Source of the DNA: Puffinus mauretanicus
Lineage: Eukaryota; Chordata; Aves; Procellariiformes; Procellariidae
Direction of reading: 5' to 3'
Assembly: GCA_023333565.1 (NCBI GenBank)
Contig: JAJKFH010000948.1
Span: 4,476,001-4,540,000 of the forward strand
DNA: 64,000 nucleotides
Shown: positions 24,881-35,500 of the stretch, piece by piece
Layout: each line of letters opens with the position of its first letter
How positions within the stretch are numbered: position 1 is the first letter of the stretch
Made by a program: the position numbers and the translations under genes
The notes under the pieces: generated by a model
The model's input: only the letters and a program-made list of their open reading frames with translations
What the model was told of the DNA's origin: nothing
The model's database searches: none

Positions 24881-25175
24881 AACAAAGAAGACGGAGACTC
24901 CCTTTTTCCAAGGAGACACATGGAAAAGATGAGGGGTAATGGATACAAGCTACTCCTGGGGAGATTACGATTGGGCACAAGGGGAAAATTTTTCACAAAG
25001 AGAACAATCATCCATTGGAATAATGTCCCCAGGGAAGTGGTGGATTCCCCAACATTGGACGCTTTTAAGATTTATCCGGACAGGGTGCTGGGCCATCTTG
25101 CCTAGACCATGTTTTTGCCAAGAAAGGTTGGACGAGATGATCCTTGAGGTCCCTTCCAACCTGGTATTGAATTGT

Positions 25176-26922
25176 TCCCTTTTGGAATACATAGGGCAAT
25201 TGGTTTAGAAACAATGTGGGATAAAATACACTGAGGGCAAGCAGCGGAAGTGCTGTTAATAGTGAAATTTCTTTATTTAATGTTTTGTTGGTGTAGGAAG
25301 GCAAGACAAACTCTCCTGTTCTAGTTGTTTTGGATTCTCATACCTAGCAAGAATGAGAAAAAATGCAAACTTTGGGGTAGTCTAAAAGTCATCAGATAGG
25401 TATTTCAGTAGCCATGTGGAGCAGATATGCTAAGTTAGAAATATGTGTGTGGTCTGTTATTTTAAGGAACCGTCATGCTGTAATCTGTGTTTTCTGAATC
25501 ATAATTATTTTCACTTAGTCATCTCATGACTCACCCTTTTTGGAGATGAAAATTATATGACGTATGAGTCACAGAATTTTCTGTCATACAGTATTGTCAG
25601 ATCTTTCGGGTGCAATGGGCTTGCCCCGGAGAAAAGTTCAATCTTTTAAATCCATAACTACTGTGATTGCTAATTATACAGTTCCTGTGATAGAACTATG
25701 TATGTCTGGGTTTGCCTATCAAAAGGTTTTTCCTTGCAGAAGGAGAGATACTTGTTAATTTGTCTGCTCCAGATAGCTACCAAATGTCCAGTGTTCCAGG
25801 AGAAGGACCACCATGTACATGTGAAACAACTTAAAAGCCTGTGTTGCAGGAGCCTGATTTTTCCATATACTTTACTCACCACATTGCACTGTAAGTCAAA
25901 TATATCAGAATGCATGACCAACCACACGGTATCCATTTCCTCATCTCTACAGCTCCAACTCCAGCAATGTTCTATGTACAAGTTCCCCAGGACTATTTGT
26001 CAATTGACATATTTGAAATCTAGAGGCGCCAAAGCTTTTGCTGATAGTTTTTCCTGTGCATCCTGTCATGCACTGATAGAAGAATTCCTCTTTCTCTGGG
26101 AAGAGGCATTCTTTCCATTTGTACCTGTTCTTGGTGCTACGAGCCAAGCCTGAGATTACACTCCAGGTAGCTTCTAGCAACGGGATGAGGATACCTGAAG
26201 GTTCTTTGTGCAATCCCTTAAATATAGCTGCATCCCCTACATTTCCCTCCTAGTGTCACAGGCAGCTGGTTATCGATGGATGCATTTATTCCCTATTCCT
26301 CTGTGCAGATAGGCATCCTCCTACTTCAAGTGAAAGGCTGTGAATCTTTTTCACTTACCTAAAGGTATGTTCCTCCTCATGCCCAGAAGCAGTGTTCTTA
26401 GCAGCTAAATGATTAATTCTCCCTCAAGTGTAACTGAGATTCACACAGGAAGGTTAGCCGCAGGGTCCAAACCAGTATGCCTTCTTACAGCTTGGACTCT
26501 CTTAAGCTTGGCTTGCCCTGTGATAAATGATAGTGCTGTTTTATCCAACAGCTCTGTGGTTTGAGAATTCGCTAACAGGAGGGAATCCAATTCATGTCTT
26601 TCTACTTTAGCTATTCTTCCACCTCCTGAGGAATATTCTCCCTGTCAGTCTATAAGCAATCCTAGGGAGTCCCCATAGTCCTGTCCCATGTTCATGGATT
26701 AAAATGTTATCATTAAAATAATTTAAAAAGATTGTTAAAACGTAATAGGGTCAAATTTCCTTAAGAAGAGGAAGACTTGGCCTCAGGTCTGTTACTGCCA
26801 GGTAAACATGCTAACTATGAAGCTTAGGAAATTATCTAATTCCCCTGCTGTGTCTAGGGAGGATGGAAAGGGGCAGGCATTGACATCTAAGAGTGCAGAA
26901 TCATGAAACCTCATCTGAGGTA
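25176..26922. other. Unclassified DNA between CR1 copy A and the ERVK fragment
   Basis: No gene family is recognised. Around 25,670-26,213 there are overlapping frames on both strands: 151 codons plus (25,698-26,153), and 103 and 88 codons minus (25,670-25,981 and 25,947-26,213). The plus frame is Cys-, Leu- and His-rich and matches no motif I know. It could be old retroelement sequence or chance. The rest is unremarkable. Confidence 0.45.
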
Positions 26923-27100
26923 TGTCGGAGTGACCCAGGGTCGGAGTGGGAGCGCGTTCCCGGCGGAATAATGAATCTCAATATGAGTATGATCATTCCC
27001 CTTTCAGTCAAACAAATATTCATCTTAACTATCTTCTTTTATCATATAACATTACACAGAAGTTATTTACACTACAACACAAAGATCAATTCTACATGCA

Positions 27101-27215
27101 TACAAACTTAGCATTTCTAATACAAAGCTTAACTTAACTTACTAAACCTCTTTTCTTTTATACAAACTTAACCCTTCTAATACAGAGATACAAACTTAAC
27201 ATTTCTAATACAAAG
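27101..27215 (-). repeat. Three dispersed 25-27 bp repeats inside the ERVK fragment
   Basis: The unit TACAAACTTAACATTTCTAA plus TACAAAG occurs at 27,101-27,127, 27,161-27,185 and 27,189-27,215 with a few differences. The last two are separated by 3 bp and the first by 33 bp. The block replaces the gag sequence expected at this point and may belong to a second, unrelated LTR or to unstable proviral sequence. Confidence 0.8.
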
Positions 27216-27232
27216 ACCTTTCCTGTTCTCCA

Positions 27233-27328
27233 TTACAGAGTTCGCTTTCCTTTAACACCTTGTACCTTCAAAATACGTTGAAACATTTCAAGTTGAAGCT
27301 TCTGTGACTGAGATGCCGACTGTCCCAT
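27233..27328 (-). pseudogene. Truncated ERVK gag start (31 codons)
   Basis: About 140 bp downstream of the primer-binding site a minus-strand ATG opens a 31-codon frame ending in TAA. It begins Met-Gly-Gln, with Gly2 available for N-myristoylation, followed by a Ser/Gln-rich stretch and a short hydrophobic/basic helix-like segment. This is what is expected for the matrix N-terminus of a beta-retroviral Gag. Position, start and composition together support it. The frame is cut off where the sequence changes to an AT-rich repeat, so the protein would be under a tenth of a normal Gag and non-functional. Confidence 0.6.
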
Positions 27329-27467
27329 AACTAATGTATAAAGTTCATGTAACTTCCCTGTGGCTGCTCACCTGAATTGTCCTCCATTCAGCTCAACAGG
27401 GGTACACCACTGGATATTTCTATTTCCTTTCTTCAAGACCTTCTTTCTTCAGGCTTTTTCTCTTTCA

Positions 27468-27485
27468 GCCCCACACTGGGCACCA
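27468..27485 (-). other. Primer-binding site, tRNA-Lys-like
   Basis: The minus strand reads TGGTGCCCAGTGTGGGGC. I count 15 of 18 matches to the tRNA-Lys(1,2) primer-binding site as I recall it. Two of the three differences are C-to-T changes, at least one of them at a former CpG. It starts 2 bp inside the LTR edge, exactly where reverse transcription would prime. This fixes the element's orientation and supports a beta-retrovirus-like (ERVK) assignment. Confidence 0.75.
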
Positions 27486-27487
27486 TT

Positions 27488-27855
27488 TGTGGTGTAAGAT
27501 AGCACAGACCCTCACATATATATGCGCAGCAATACTGGAGCCTCCATCATAACAGGGCAGTCCCACAGTCTCTCTCTCCATAGCCTCACCCTTCTGTCTC
27601 TCTCTGTTGCTTCACCACCACTGTCTCTCTCCGTTGCCTCTCTCAAATCTTCCTTCCGGCAACGATCACATGTCTGCTCACAATTCCCTTCACCTGTTTT
27701 GGCTCTTGAATCAGCTGGTACTCATTGGCTCTTGAATCAGCTGGTACTCATTGGCTCTTGAATCAGCTGGTACTCATTAGGCACACCTCAGGGTAACCGT
27801 AAGCAGCATTCCTAACTGAGAGCTTTTTCATTTTGATGTTTACAGTTTCCTTACA
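27488..27855 (-). repeat. ERVK-type LTR
   Basis: The LTR is about 368 bp and lies on the minus strand. Its 3' edge is well supported: plus-strand TGTGGTGTAAG at 27,488 (minus CTTACACCACA) sits 2 bp from the primer-binding site, as in a retroviral U5-PBS junction. Its 5' edge (minus TGTAAGGAAACTG, ending at 27,855) is a guess from the TG...CA rule and could instead be 27,844. It contains a GTATATATG-rich TATA candidate on the minus strand near 27,515-27,527, CT-rich simple sequence at 27,570-27,640, and a 26-bp tandem repeat in the presumed U3. Confidence 0.65.
27699..27778 (-). repeat. 26-bp tandem repeat in the ERVK U3
   Basis: The unit CTCATTGGCTCTTGAATCAG plus CTGGTA (26 bp) is present as two perfect copies (27,721-27,746 and 27,747-27,772), one partial copy before them (27,699-27,720) and a 6-bp start of a fourth. 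Tandem repeats in U3 commonly hold enhancer sites in retroviral LTRs. An enhancer role here is inference from position only. Identity between units implies a recent or homogenised duplication. Confidence 0.92.
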
Positions 27856-30800
27856 GAAGGGACAACTAAGCCAGGTGTTCAGGTCTTTTCTCTCCACAGA
27901 GGTAAGTGCTTTTTTGCAACCTAAAGTAATGGTTTTATGCTCTTGAACATGTTTTGCTTTTCCTCAATCCAGCTTTTCCTCGGCATTTAACTGGCTCCCT
28001 GTTCAGTTCATTGATCCCATTTTACACCTACAAATCTTCCTCGCTGTTATGCAGAGAACCACAATGGAGATCCAAAGGTTGGGCTCGCAGCTTGATGTTT
28101 TAAAGATGCGATGTTCTGTATTGAACTCCTCAGCTTTTGGCAGAACAAGCCCAGTGGCTTTGTTTTGCGCCTGTGTCCACAGCAGTTGTTCAGCATGGTA
28201 TTTTCCCAGTACTGAGATTTCACACTGCATTGGAAATGCACTTTGCAGTAGGTGGCAAGTAGCAGGGAGTCCTAAATGTATATCCCCCTTTGAAGCTCAC
28301 CTCCTAGATCATCCAAAGGCTCTCCCAGGACAGTGGGATATGCCACCACAGGAATACTGCATCCCTTCTTCATCTCAGAACCCTAATGTGTGATATTCTG
28401 CATATTGCCATGCATGGTGTCTTAAAAGGCTTGCAGTCATTTCCTACATATGACATGTAAGCCACAAGCCACAGGAGCAACTAGAAAAAAGAAACTAACT
28501 AAGAATGAGAAAAGGGGACAGAAAGGGAGAGAATTTGAAATCCAAGTGGAAGAAATCAGATACATTTAAGTATTTTTGCTGAGAAAAAGTCCTGTAAACT
28601 TAATAAGAAAATCTTACTAGACTTCTGAGTTGTTGAGATCCTTTGGAAGTTACATGTAAAGCCAAGTTTATTGAAATTAATTTAAAATGTGGATGTAACT
28701 GTAGGAGACACTAATGACATGTTAATTAATACTTATTACATTAATGTATTTGTAGGTGTTCCTTTCTGAAAGAGAAATAAATATATAGAAACAAGCATTT
28801 TCCTTTCAATAAAATTAAAAAAAAAAAAAAGAACTTCGTTAAAGAAAAAAAAGCAATGGAACATCTCTGGTAGGGTTTTTATATTCAAAAGAATTTCAGA
28901 TGTAAATTCTTTACAGCAGACAGTAGCCCTGAAACACTTAGAGCTACATTTTTTGAGATATGCACGTAGTGTAAGGATTGTCAGAAAACAAGCATGAAGT
29001 AGAGGTCTTCCTCCTGATTCCAATTAAAGGATAGATTCTTCTGTAAACCTTCTATGAAAGAAGAAAATAAGGACAATTTTGTAGTGAGTACTTTTTTAAA
29101 AAATCCATATTTGTGTGTTTTGTGCTGGAAATCAGTGTATTCTTGCTTTTCCTTGAAGAGATATTACTAATCAGAAAGAGCATGGGTATCCAATGATTCT
29201 GTTTTGTGTACCATTTGCACAAGTGAAAATGAAGCTGTGCACAGTAGCACATTTTATAATAATCTTAAAATTAATATTTTCAACTAGATCTCATTACAGA
29301 ACACATACAAATTGCTAATAGTTTTATTTTCTGAACATTTTTATTGTCCTCCAGACTTGATGTCTGTGTTTGAAACGGAGTCCTATCCAACATATGTACT
29401 GTGTATTATTTGCACTCCACTTCTTGTTCAAGATGTACATATACCCTCTGAAATTCTTACTGTTGGAAGGAGAGGTAAGGAGATGGGTGGGGCTGAAATT
29501 ATCCTTGCAGTACTTGGAAGTGGCAGGATTTCAGCCATTGTCTCCTGAATCCTCATCTATAAACGGTACATTCTGCTATTTTGTCCCACAGAACTGTCGT
29601 CCAGTGGTGGTGACACTTAGACCAGGGAAGCTGGGGTAGCAGATAAAAATCAGTGTAACAGAGGATGTAGTAGAGATTACGGGAAGCTAGGTATCTCATT
29701 GATGTTTTTAGTGGCAGGCATGGATAACAGGGTTGGAAGTGTCCCCAAGGGAGTCCAGAAAGATGATTGGCATGATGAACTTAACTCTGCAGCCTATGCT
29801 TAGCAGTAAGAAGAGGGAAGTAAGGGAAGCTGGAGGCAGCACTAGCTAGGTCAAAGTTTTGTGTGATTGTTGTAGAATTGGTGAGTCTTCACACCCTGCT
29901 TGCGCACTGGACTAGAGCATCTCCTGAAAACCAGAGACCTTGACCCAGAAAATCTCCTAAATAGAGCTCTGGGTTTGGATAACATGGTGTGTTAGTAAAG
30001 AAAATGAATTTTTATATGTGTTCCCACTGACTTCATTAATAATTGGTTTACTTCCCTTGGAAAGTAAGTTGGTTTTATCTTGAGAGCTATGAAATTCTTA
30101 AGTTATATTCGATTAAATTTAATTATCAGCCCACAAAATCTGATTAATCATTTGATGTCATCATTTGACCTTAACCTAGGAAGTGTAAGAGAGAAAGAAA
30201 GTCAATTTCTCTTTCATCTGGCTTTCCAAATCAAGAACTCTCTGCTTTAAAATCTTCCAAAAAGAGTGACTGAGTAGTCTTGGTTTAATACATTATATAT
30301 ATACTATATTGTATTTGTTATAAAGTTCAAGGTTGACTCTTTCATGTGGAATCATCTGGACCATAGGTCATGTCTTAATGATGGTAATGTTTTTTTTTTT
30401 CTTTAGTATTTCTCTTCTGAGATATTTTCTTGCAGGTGTGACAAGGTCTCTAAAACACAACAATGCTATAATATGGCTCAAAAAAAATTGGTGATGCACT
30501 TTAATAACTAAATATTGACATTAGAATCACCTGCATCCTAGTTTAGATTCTTCAGGAAAACTCACTAAAATATATGAGGCTTCAGAATGTATTGACTATC
30601 TCCCCATTAACAGCAGAAGGAACACTAGGCAATTTATGACTACATTCAACTACCATTCCTGACAGAATCAAAAGCAGTTTGAAAATCTGGAATTTATACC
30701 TCTCATATAGTAGACTCCAACCTGCAAAGTGCAGTAGCTACTGTCTGGAGTATTCGTTGCCTTTTGATTTAAAGCAGTGGGTTCTTAGAGACATATTGAC

Positions 30801-31496
30801 AGCTTGTGAAAGCGTCGAAAATTCAGCTTGGAGAGGTACATTGGGATCATGCACATAATAGTTTACGACTTTTTCCTTCAGCAAGTTCATCCATAAACTC
30901 TACCTCCTGTTCAGTTATGTGGGCACTGGGGGTCTTGAAAAGCTACATATATAAATATTGGTGGGAGAAATGGCCAGATACCTTAAATGTAAGTTCTTGT
31001 TTTGAAAATGGGTAAAAGTTCAAGCAATGTGTTATATGAAATCCAGTGAGAAACTTATGATGAAAAGAAATAGATTATTTTGGTGTTCTTTTAAAAGAAA
31101 ATAAATAGTCCTCTTAAGTATCATAGAAAGGACCTAAAGAACTGGGAAGGACTTGGTAGAAACCTTCTATTCATAAGGTAGGGTATCTCATATAGTATTA
31201 GTTGGATTATGTCCATTTTGAGAGATAGACGTTGTGTTAAAAATGTCCCAAAATATGAAAAAGTCTTTTAGATATTTTCATCCTGGTAGGATTTCATGCG
31301 GGAAATATGATAAACTTTCTTAGTTATTTATGCAACACAAACAAATGCCTCCTATTCTACCTGCCAAATTTCTCAAAATATGTTACATTTCTACTTGAGT
31401 AAGCCATATAGTATATCAGAAAACAAAGTTTTGTAATATAGATTTTATTTAGCTTGCAGAATGAGTTTTTAAACTGACAAAACCCATAACAACATC
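27856..31496. other. Unique AT-rich DNA
   Basis: I see no gene or clear transposon. Frames reach 114 codons (plus, 28,049-28,393), overlapped by frames of 75 and 64 codons on the opposite strand, without motifs. Poly-A at 28,814 and poly-T at 30,391 are simple homopolymers. A segment at about 31,117-31,160 resembles a CR1 3' tail on the minus strand (ATCATAGAAAGGACCTAAAG) but is too short to support. Confidence 0.5.
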
Positions 31497-32521
31497 TGTC
31501 GCGAATGAATGGTTTAGAGGCCGCTTAAAGAATCACCGTCAAAGAAATTAGCAGAAAGTTATTTTAACAGAGATTTATAAAGGTGCGACCTAATAGAATT
31601 CGATGGCAAGGTTCACTCTATTACTTATTACATGGGTGAAATATATAAAGGAAAATCATCTAAGGGTTTATATTTCAGGGACAGTCTAGGTTTCATTCAC
31701 AATTTAGCAACACTTAATTATCATCTAATCATTAACAAACTTTAGTAATGCCTAATCATTAACTAATTCAATATTTGCAAAGTGAGTTAATAAGTCTACT
31801 ACAATCACAACTTAATTACAGATTATGCTTACTATTAGTTCACACACACACAGAGAAACATATATATATAAAAAAATATACAGAAGATACCTGTTAAAAA
31901 TTCCCCTTGATTTCAGTGAAAAAATATTCACATCGAATGTCTAGGCATTCCCTCTCAACAGGCGAAGGGTTGAGCTTTGAAAGGGACTCACCCAGGACCC
32001 AGCGGTCCTCCGAATATCGCAGGCCCGAAAGATCGCAAGCTCTGAGAGGCTCCCACTCAGAGAGAGATGCTGGGTGCAGCCGCTGCGGTCCAGGAGAGCT
32101 CAAAGGGCCCCACTTAGGACCACCGTTTATAGGTTCGCAAGATGGTTGGCTTTAGTCATCCGTAAATTTCCATCCTGGCCGCAGTCCCAGGTGGTAATTA
32201 CTAAAAAATTCTCAAGGTTTCAGTGTTGTTCTACTGGACACCCGGGCCAGGCAGTAGGAGGATGTTCCCAGCCTCAGCTATGCAGTTTCTGATACAGTCC
32301 AGGAGTGCTCAACCGCCACACTCAATACACCAAGGCCGAGGTTTCATGGAAATTTCTGAGATCAACAAGCGGCCCAGATCAACAAGTGGCCCAGGGAAGA
32401 AAAGGGCGGGGGGGTATGAATGCACCACCACAACATCGTACTCTGGTGATAAGTCATGAAGGTGGGGCAGGGAGTAATGAAGATGGGGAGGAGGGTTTCA
32501 CTGTGGCTGATGCTGGCAACA
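31497..32521 (-). mobile_element. Solo LTR, ERVL-type (avian)
   Basis: An approximately 1,025-bp block begins TGTCGC and ends GCAACA, giving near-perfect short inverted termini (TGTCGC / TGTTGC). I recognise the sequence as a common avian endogenous retrovirus LTR of ERVL type, with an AT-rich left half (CTAATCATTAAC repeats), a short CA/TA simple repeat at 31,842-31,878 and a CpG-rich right half. A minus-strand TATA candidate CTATAAAC lies at 32,132-32,125, so transcription is probably leftward. No internal retroviral genes flank it, consistent with a solo LTR left by LTR-LTR recombination. No matching target-site duplication was found, so the right edge is uncertain by a few bases. Frames of 60-80 codons inside are artefacts. 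Confidence 0.72.
32356..32390. repeat. 17-bp tandem duplication in the ERVL-type LTR
   Basis: The unit AGATCAACAAGCGGCCC is followed directly by AGATCAACAAGTGGCCC, two copies differing at one CpG. It is a small internal duplication in the LTR right half. Confidence 0.85.
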
Positions 32522-35500
32522 GTATATTTTCTTAGTTTAAAGTAGGCTGCCAAACCTCATTGAGGCCTAATATAACTAATTGAATAGCCACATTAAAAAG
32601 GAAATCAAAGCCTTTCAAGGTCCTAGGTCCAAAGAAAGTGCTCTGGATATGATTAATATAATTGACTTTGCTTACAGAATTGATTTTAAGATACTGCTCC
32701 CACGACCCTTCTTAGCTGTGTATTTGGATTGTGCTGTATGATTCACATTGAGCTATAGTATATTTACTGAACCCAGGTCCTTGCTGTCCCTACGATGTCA
32801 CACTGTCTTCATTTCACCTACCTCTGCTACTTATCTGGGATCAACTCATTCCCTATGCCGAGAAAGCTCCATGAGATTCCTCAGTGCTCTGCACTATCTC
32901 TCCTCCACAGGCTGCCTCCAGGACTGGATGACCTGGGAGGTTGATAGTGTTGAGCCTCCCAAGATGCAGATCTAAGGCAATTCAAAGAGACCAAAGCTGT
33001 GCCTGTGGCCTGTTTTCTGGCCATTGCTGGTCTTCAGGCTGTGTCTTTTAAAAGTGTAGGGAAGTAAATAAGAGAGTACAGGCCTTTCTGTAGCTGTGTA
33101 CAATAGCTAGGAAAGTGATGGGAGCACAGCCACACCTTTCCTGCCCGTAGAGAGCAATCAAATTTCCATCCTTTTGTGGAAGTAACTGGGAAAGCTTTTC
33201 TTTCAGATGCCCGTTTCAGTCTTAAGAATTCCTGCCACAAAAATAAATCAGGAGAGATCCTACTCCCATCATTCTGTCCAAACGCTGCCCTTAGTTTGCT
33301 ATGACTTAGTGCTGCTGCTCTCAGTGTACCTTGAAAGTGGGTAAAATACAATACTCCTTACTGCTCATGGTAACTTGCAATAGCATGACTTTCTAGGCTG
33401 GGGTGCTTGACTATTCAATTTACATTTTGTTTCTCGGCATATTGATAACAGCTATTTGCTGGGTCTCGGAAAGAGTACATGTTTGTCTAAGAAACTACAA
33501 CCAGAGCAGTAGTATGAATGTCAAACAGATGTAATAGATCTTTGTTTAAAACTCCCACCAGAAATCTTAGGAATCTTAAATTATTTGGGTTATTAATTTA
33601 CTTAATGGGTTTGCTGTTCTAATCTTGGGTCAACAAATATTTCTGTCTTGCAGGAAATACTCACAGCAGGATAATTGTTTTCAGCCCCTGAATTTTAATT
33701 AATCTTATCTTGTATCCAAAATATATCACTATTTTATTTCAATTCAAGGTATTGATGAGTGGAAGAGAGTGTTCTTAAAGAACCTATTCGCTATTGGTGC
33801 ATTTAGAGCAAAGTTTTTTTCTCTTTCAAAGATACACCAACAATGATTTATGCACTGTGTTTTAGAGCATTTATAAATAATGACATGAGATGGGAATGAC
33901 TTAAAAGGAGCAGGTGTTCAAACTCTTAAAGCTGTTAGAATGGATACACACATAGATCTTTCTTGTAAAAAGGGATTCTGGGAGTTATAAAACTAGAGCT
34001 GTGTAAGCCTGGGACTACCTGCTCTTGTATCGTGTTCAGCAAACTGACAATGAACCTGCCAAACTTGTCAAGTGCACAGTGCCTCAAAGGCAGTTAGAAA
34101 GCATTTTTTAATTGCCTGCAAGAGTATGTGGGGGTTTGAATACATTAGGAAAGCAAGTATTCTTACTATACTGAAAAATGACACCAAAGATGCACGCTGT
34201 TTCTCATTCCAATTTCTTGCTCGCTTACTCTCCTGTGCGCACACACATACAAGAATATAAATAACATATTCAAACCATAGGAAAAGATGCTACAGAAGGG
34301 AACATATCTTAAAATTATAAAAGCACATTGAAGCCCTCTTAGAAAAAAAAATTACAAAATATTAATTTTTTGTACAAATTAAAAAATGCTGGAAATTCAC
34401 TTTTATATAATTATTTGGGTCAAAGATTCAAATACTTGCCATTCCCTGGCTTACATGGTAAGAGATGGGGCTGCCAGCTCTGCTCTAGAACCCACCACCC
34501 TGGTGGAAGGACCTCAGAGCATCACCTACACACATGACACTACAGTGACAAACCCTTACATTCTTGTAGATGGAGATAAATAGATGGCTGACACTGAGTG
34601 ATATGGGTACCCAATGCTCCAACTCTGTAAATGTCACCTACTGGGAGACAGTGAATATTTTCTCTTTTTAGTCACAGATGTTATAAACCCAGTGCTAGGT
34701 GGGTTTGAACATTTATAATAGCTAGGAATAAATGCATATATCTGTTGCTGTAGGTATTTTTTGTATGGAAACAGGGAAACTTAACTTAGCAATTTAAATG
34801 AGTAAGTGAACTTGTTTGAACATAACACCAGCACAGACGAACAAATTATTTGCTATAACTTCCCATATTCAACAGTCATATACAAAAGTCAGCTACCTTG
34901 GACATGAGTTTCTCAGGACTTGTGTGAAAATTTGAACATGACAATCTAAATCAATCCCTCAAGACATGAATCCATTTAGAATTAAAGTTCAAGTGGCTGT
35001 TTTGTTATTCTTAGTTTGCTCAAAAATTACATCAGAGTAAAAATTATATGAAAATATTAACCCATTTCAGACATACCTCAGCAACAGCTTTATACCACTT
35101 CAGTAGTAACACGTAAAGTAAGGTGGTAAAGTATTACCATTTCTAGATGGATTGCTAAAAACGTTTCTCAAAGAGTAATTGAATCTACTCTGGAAGAGTC
35201 CTTCCAGAGTTTGCAAGAGGTTATTGAGAATTGTTTCTAAAAAAAAAGCTGATGAAGTCATAAGTCCTTTATAATTTAAGTCTGTTGAGACATGGAGCTA
35301 TCATGTGGACAAATAATGTACCTTCCAGGAAGTGCAGCACCAAGAGGAAGTGAATTGGAGAGAAACAAAGAGCTTGGGGACTCTGAAGGGCAATTGTTAT
35401 TTGTGTCTGTATGCATTGTGTTGATAAAACTAATTCACTCAGCATTTGGTATACCTTTGCTCTGCTTTGAGCCTGGAAAAAATTCCTTATCTTGGCCAAA

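Larger units (their letters stand above)
21600..25175 (+). mobile_element. CR1 LINE copy A, near full length with an internal gap
   Basis: This is a chicken-repeat-1 type non-LTR retrotransposon, plus orientation. Order: GC-richer 5' UTR-like leader (about 21,600-22,035), ORF1 remnant with CxxC start and esterase domain (22,036-22,904), ORF2 endonuclease (about 23,041-23,815), ORF2 RT (about 23,817-24,880) and 3' UTR ending with the avian CR1 motif GAGGTCCCTTCCAACCTGG near 25,150. The terminal ATTCTATG units are degenerate. Between endonuclease and RT, roughly 700 bp expected in a complete CR1 is missing. This may be an internal deletion, or two truncated copies lying end to end. Stops and frameshifts occur throughout, so it is immobile. 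The exact 5' boundary is uncertain by about 100 bp. Confidence 0.93.
26923..27855 (-). mobile_element. ERVK-like provirus fragment: 5' LTR, PBS, leader, gag start
   Basis: Read on the minus strand, this is the 5' end of an endogenous beta-retrovirus-like element: an LTR (27,855 to 27,488), a tRNA-Lys-like primer-binding site (27,485-27,468), a leader, and the start of gag (27,328-27,233). Beyond gag codon 31 the sequence changes character: about 300 bp of AT-rich DNA with three repeats of a 25-27 bp unit, then a CpG-rich end whose last bases on the minus strand are CTCCGACA at 26,923. The remaining gag, pro, pol, env and the expected matching 3' LTR are absent. No convincing target-site duplication was found (GAGGTA left, GAAGGG right). 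Family-level assignment is inferred from the PBS and gag start. Confidence 0.7.

Noticed and set aside
31117..31165. A CR1-tail-like ATCATAGAAAGGACC...GGGAAGGAC segment
   Set aside because: It is about 45 bp with no terminal repeat and no adjoining CR1 body.
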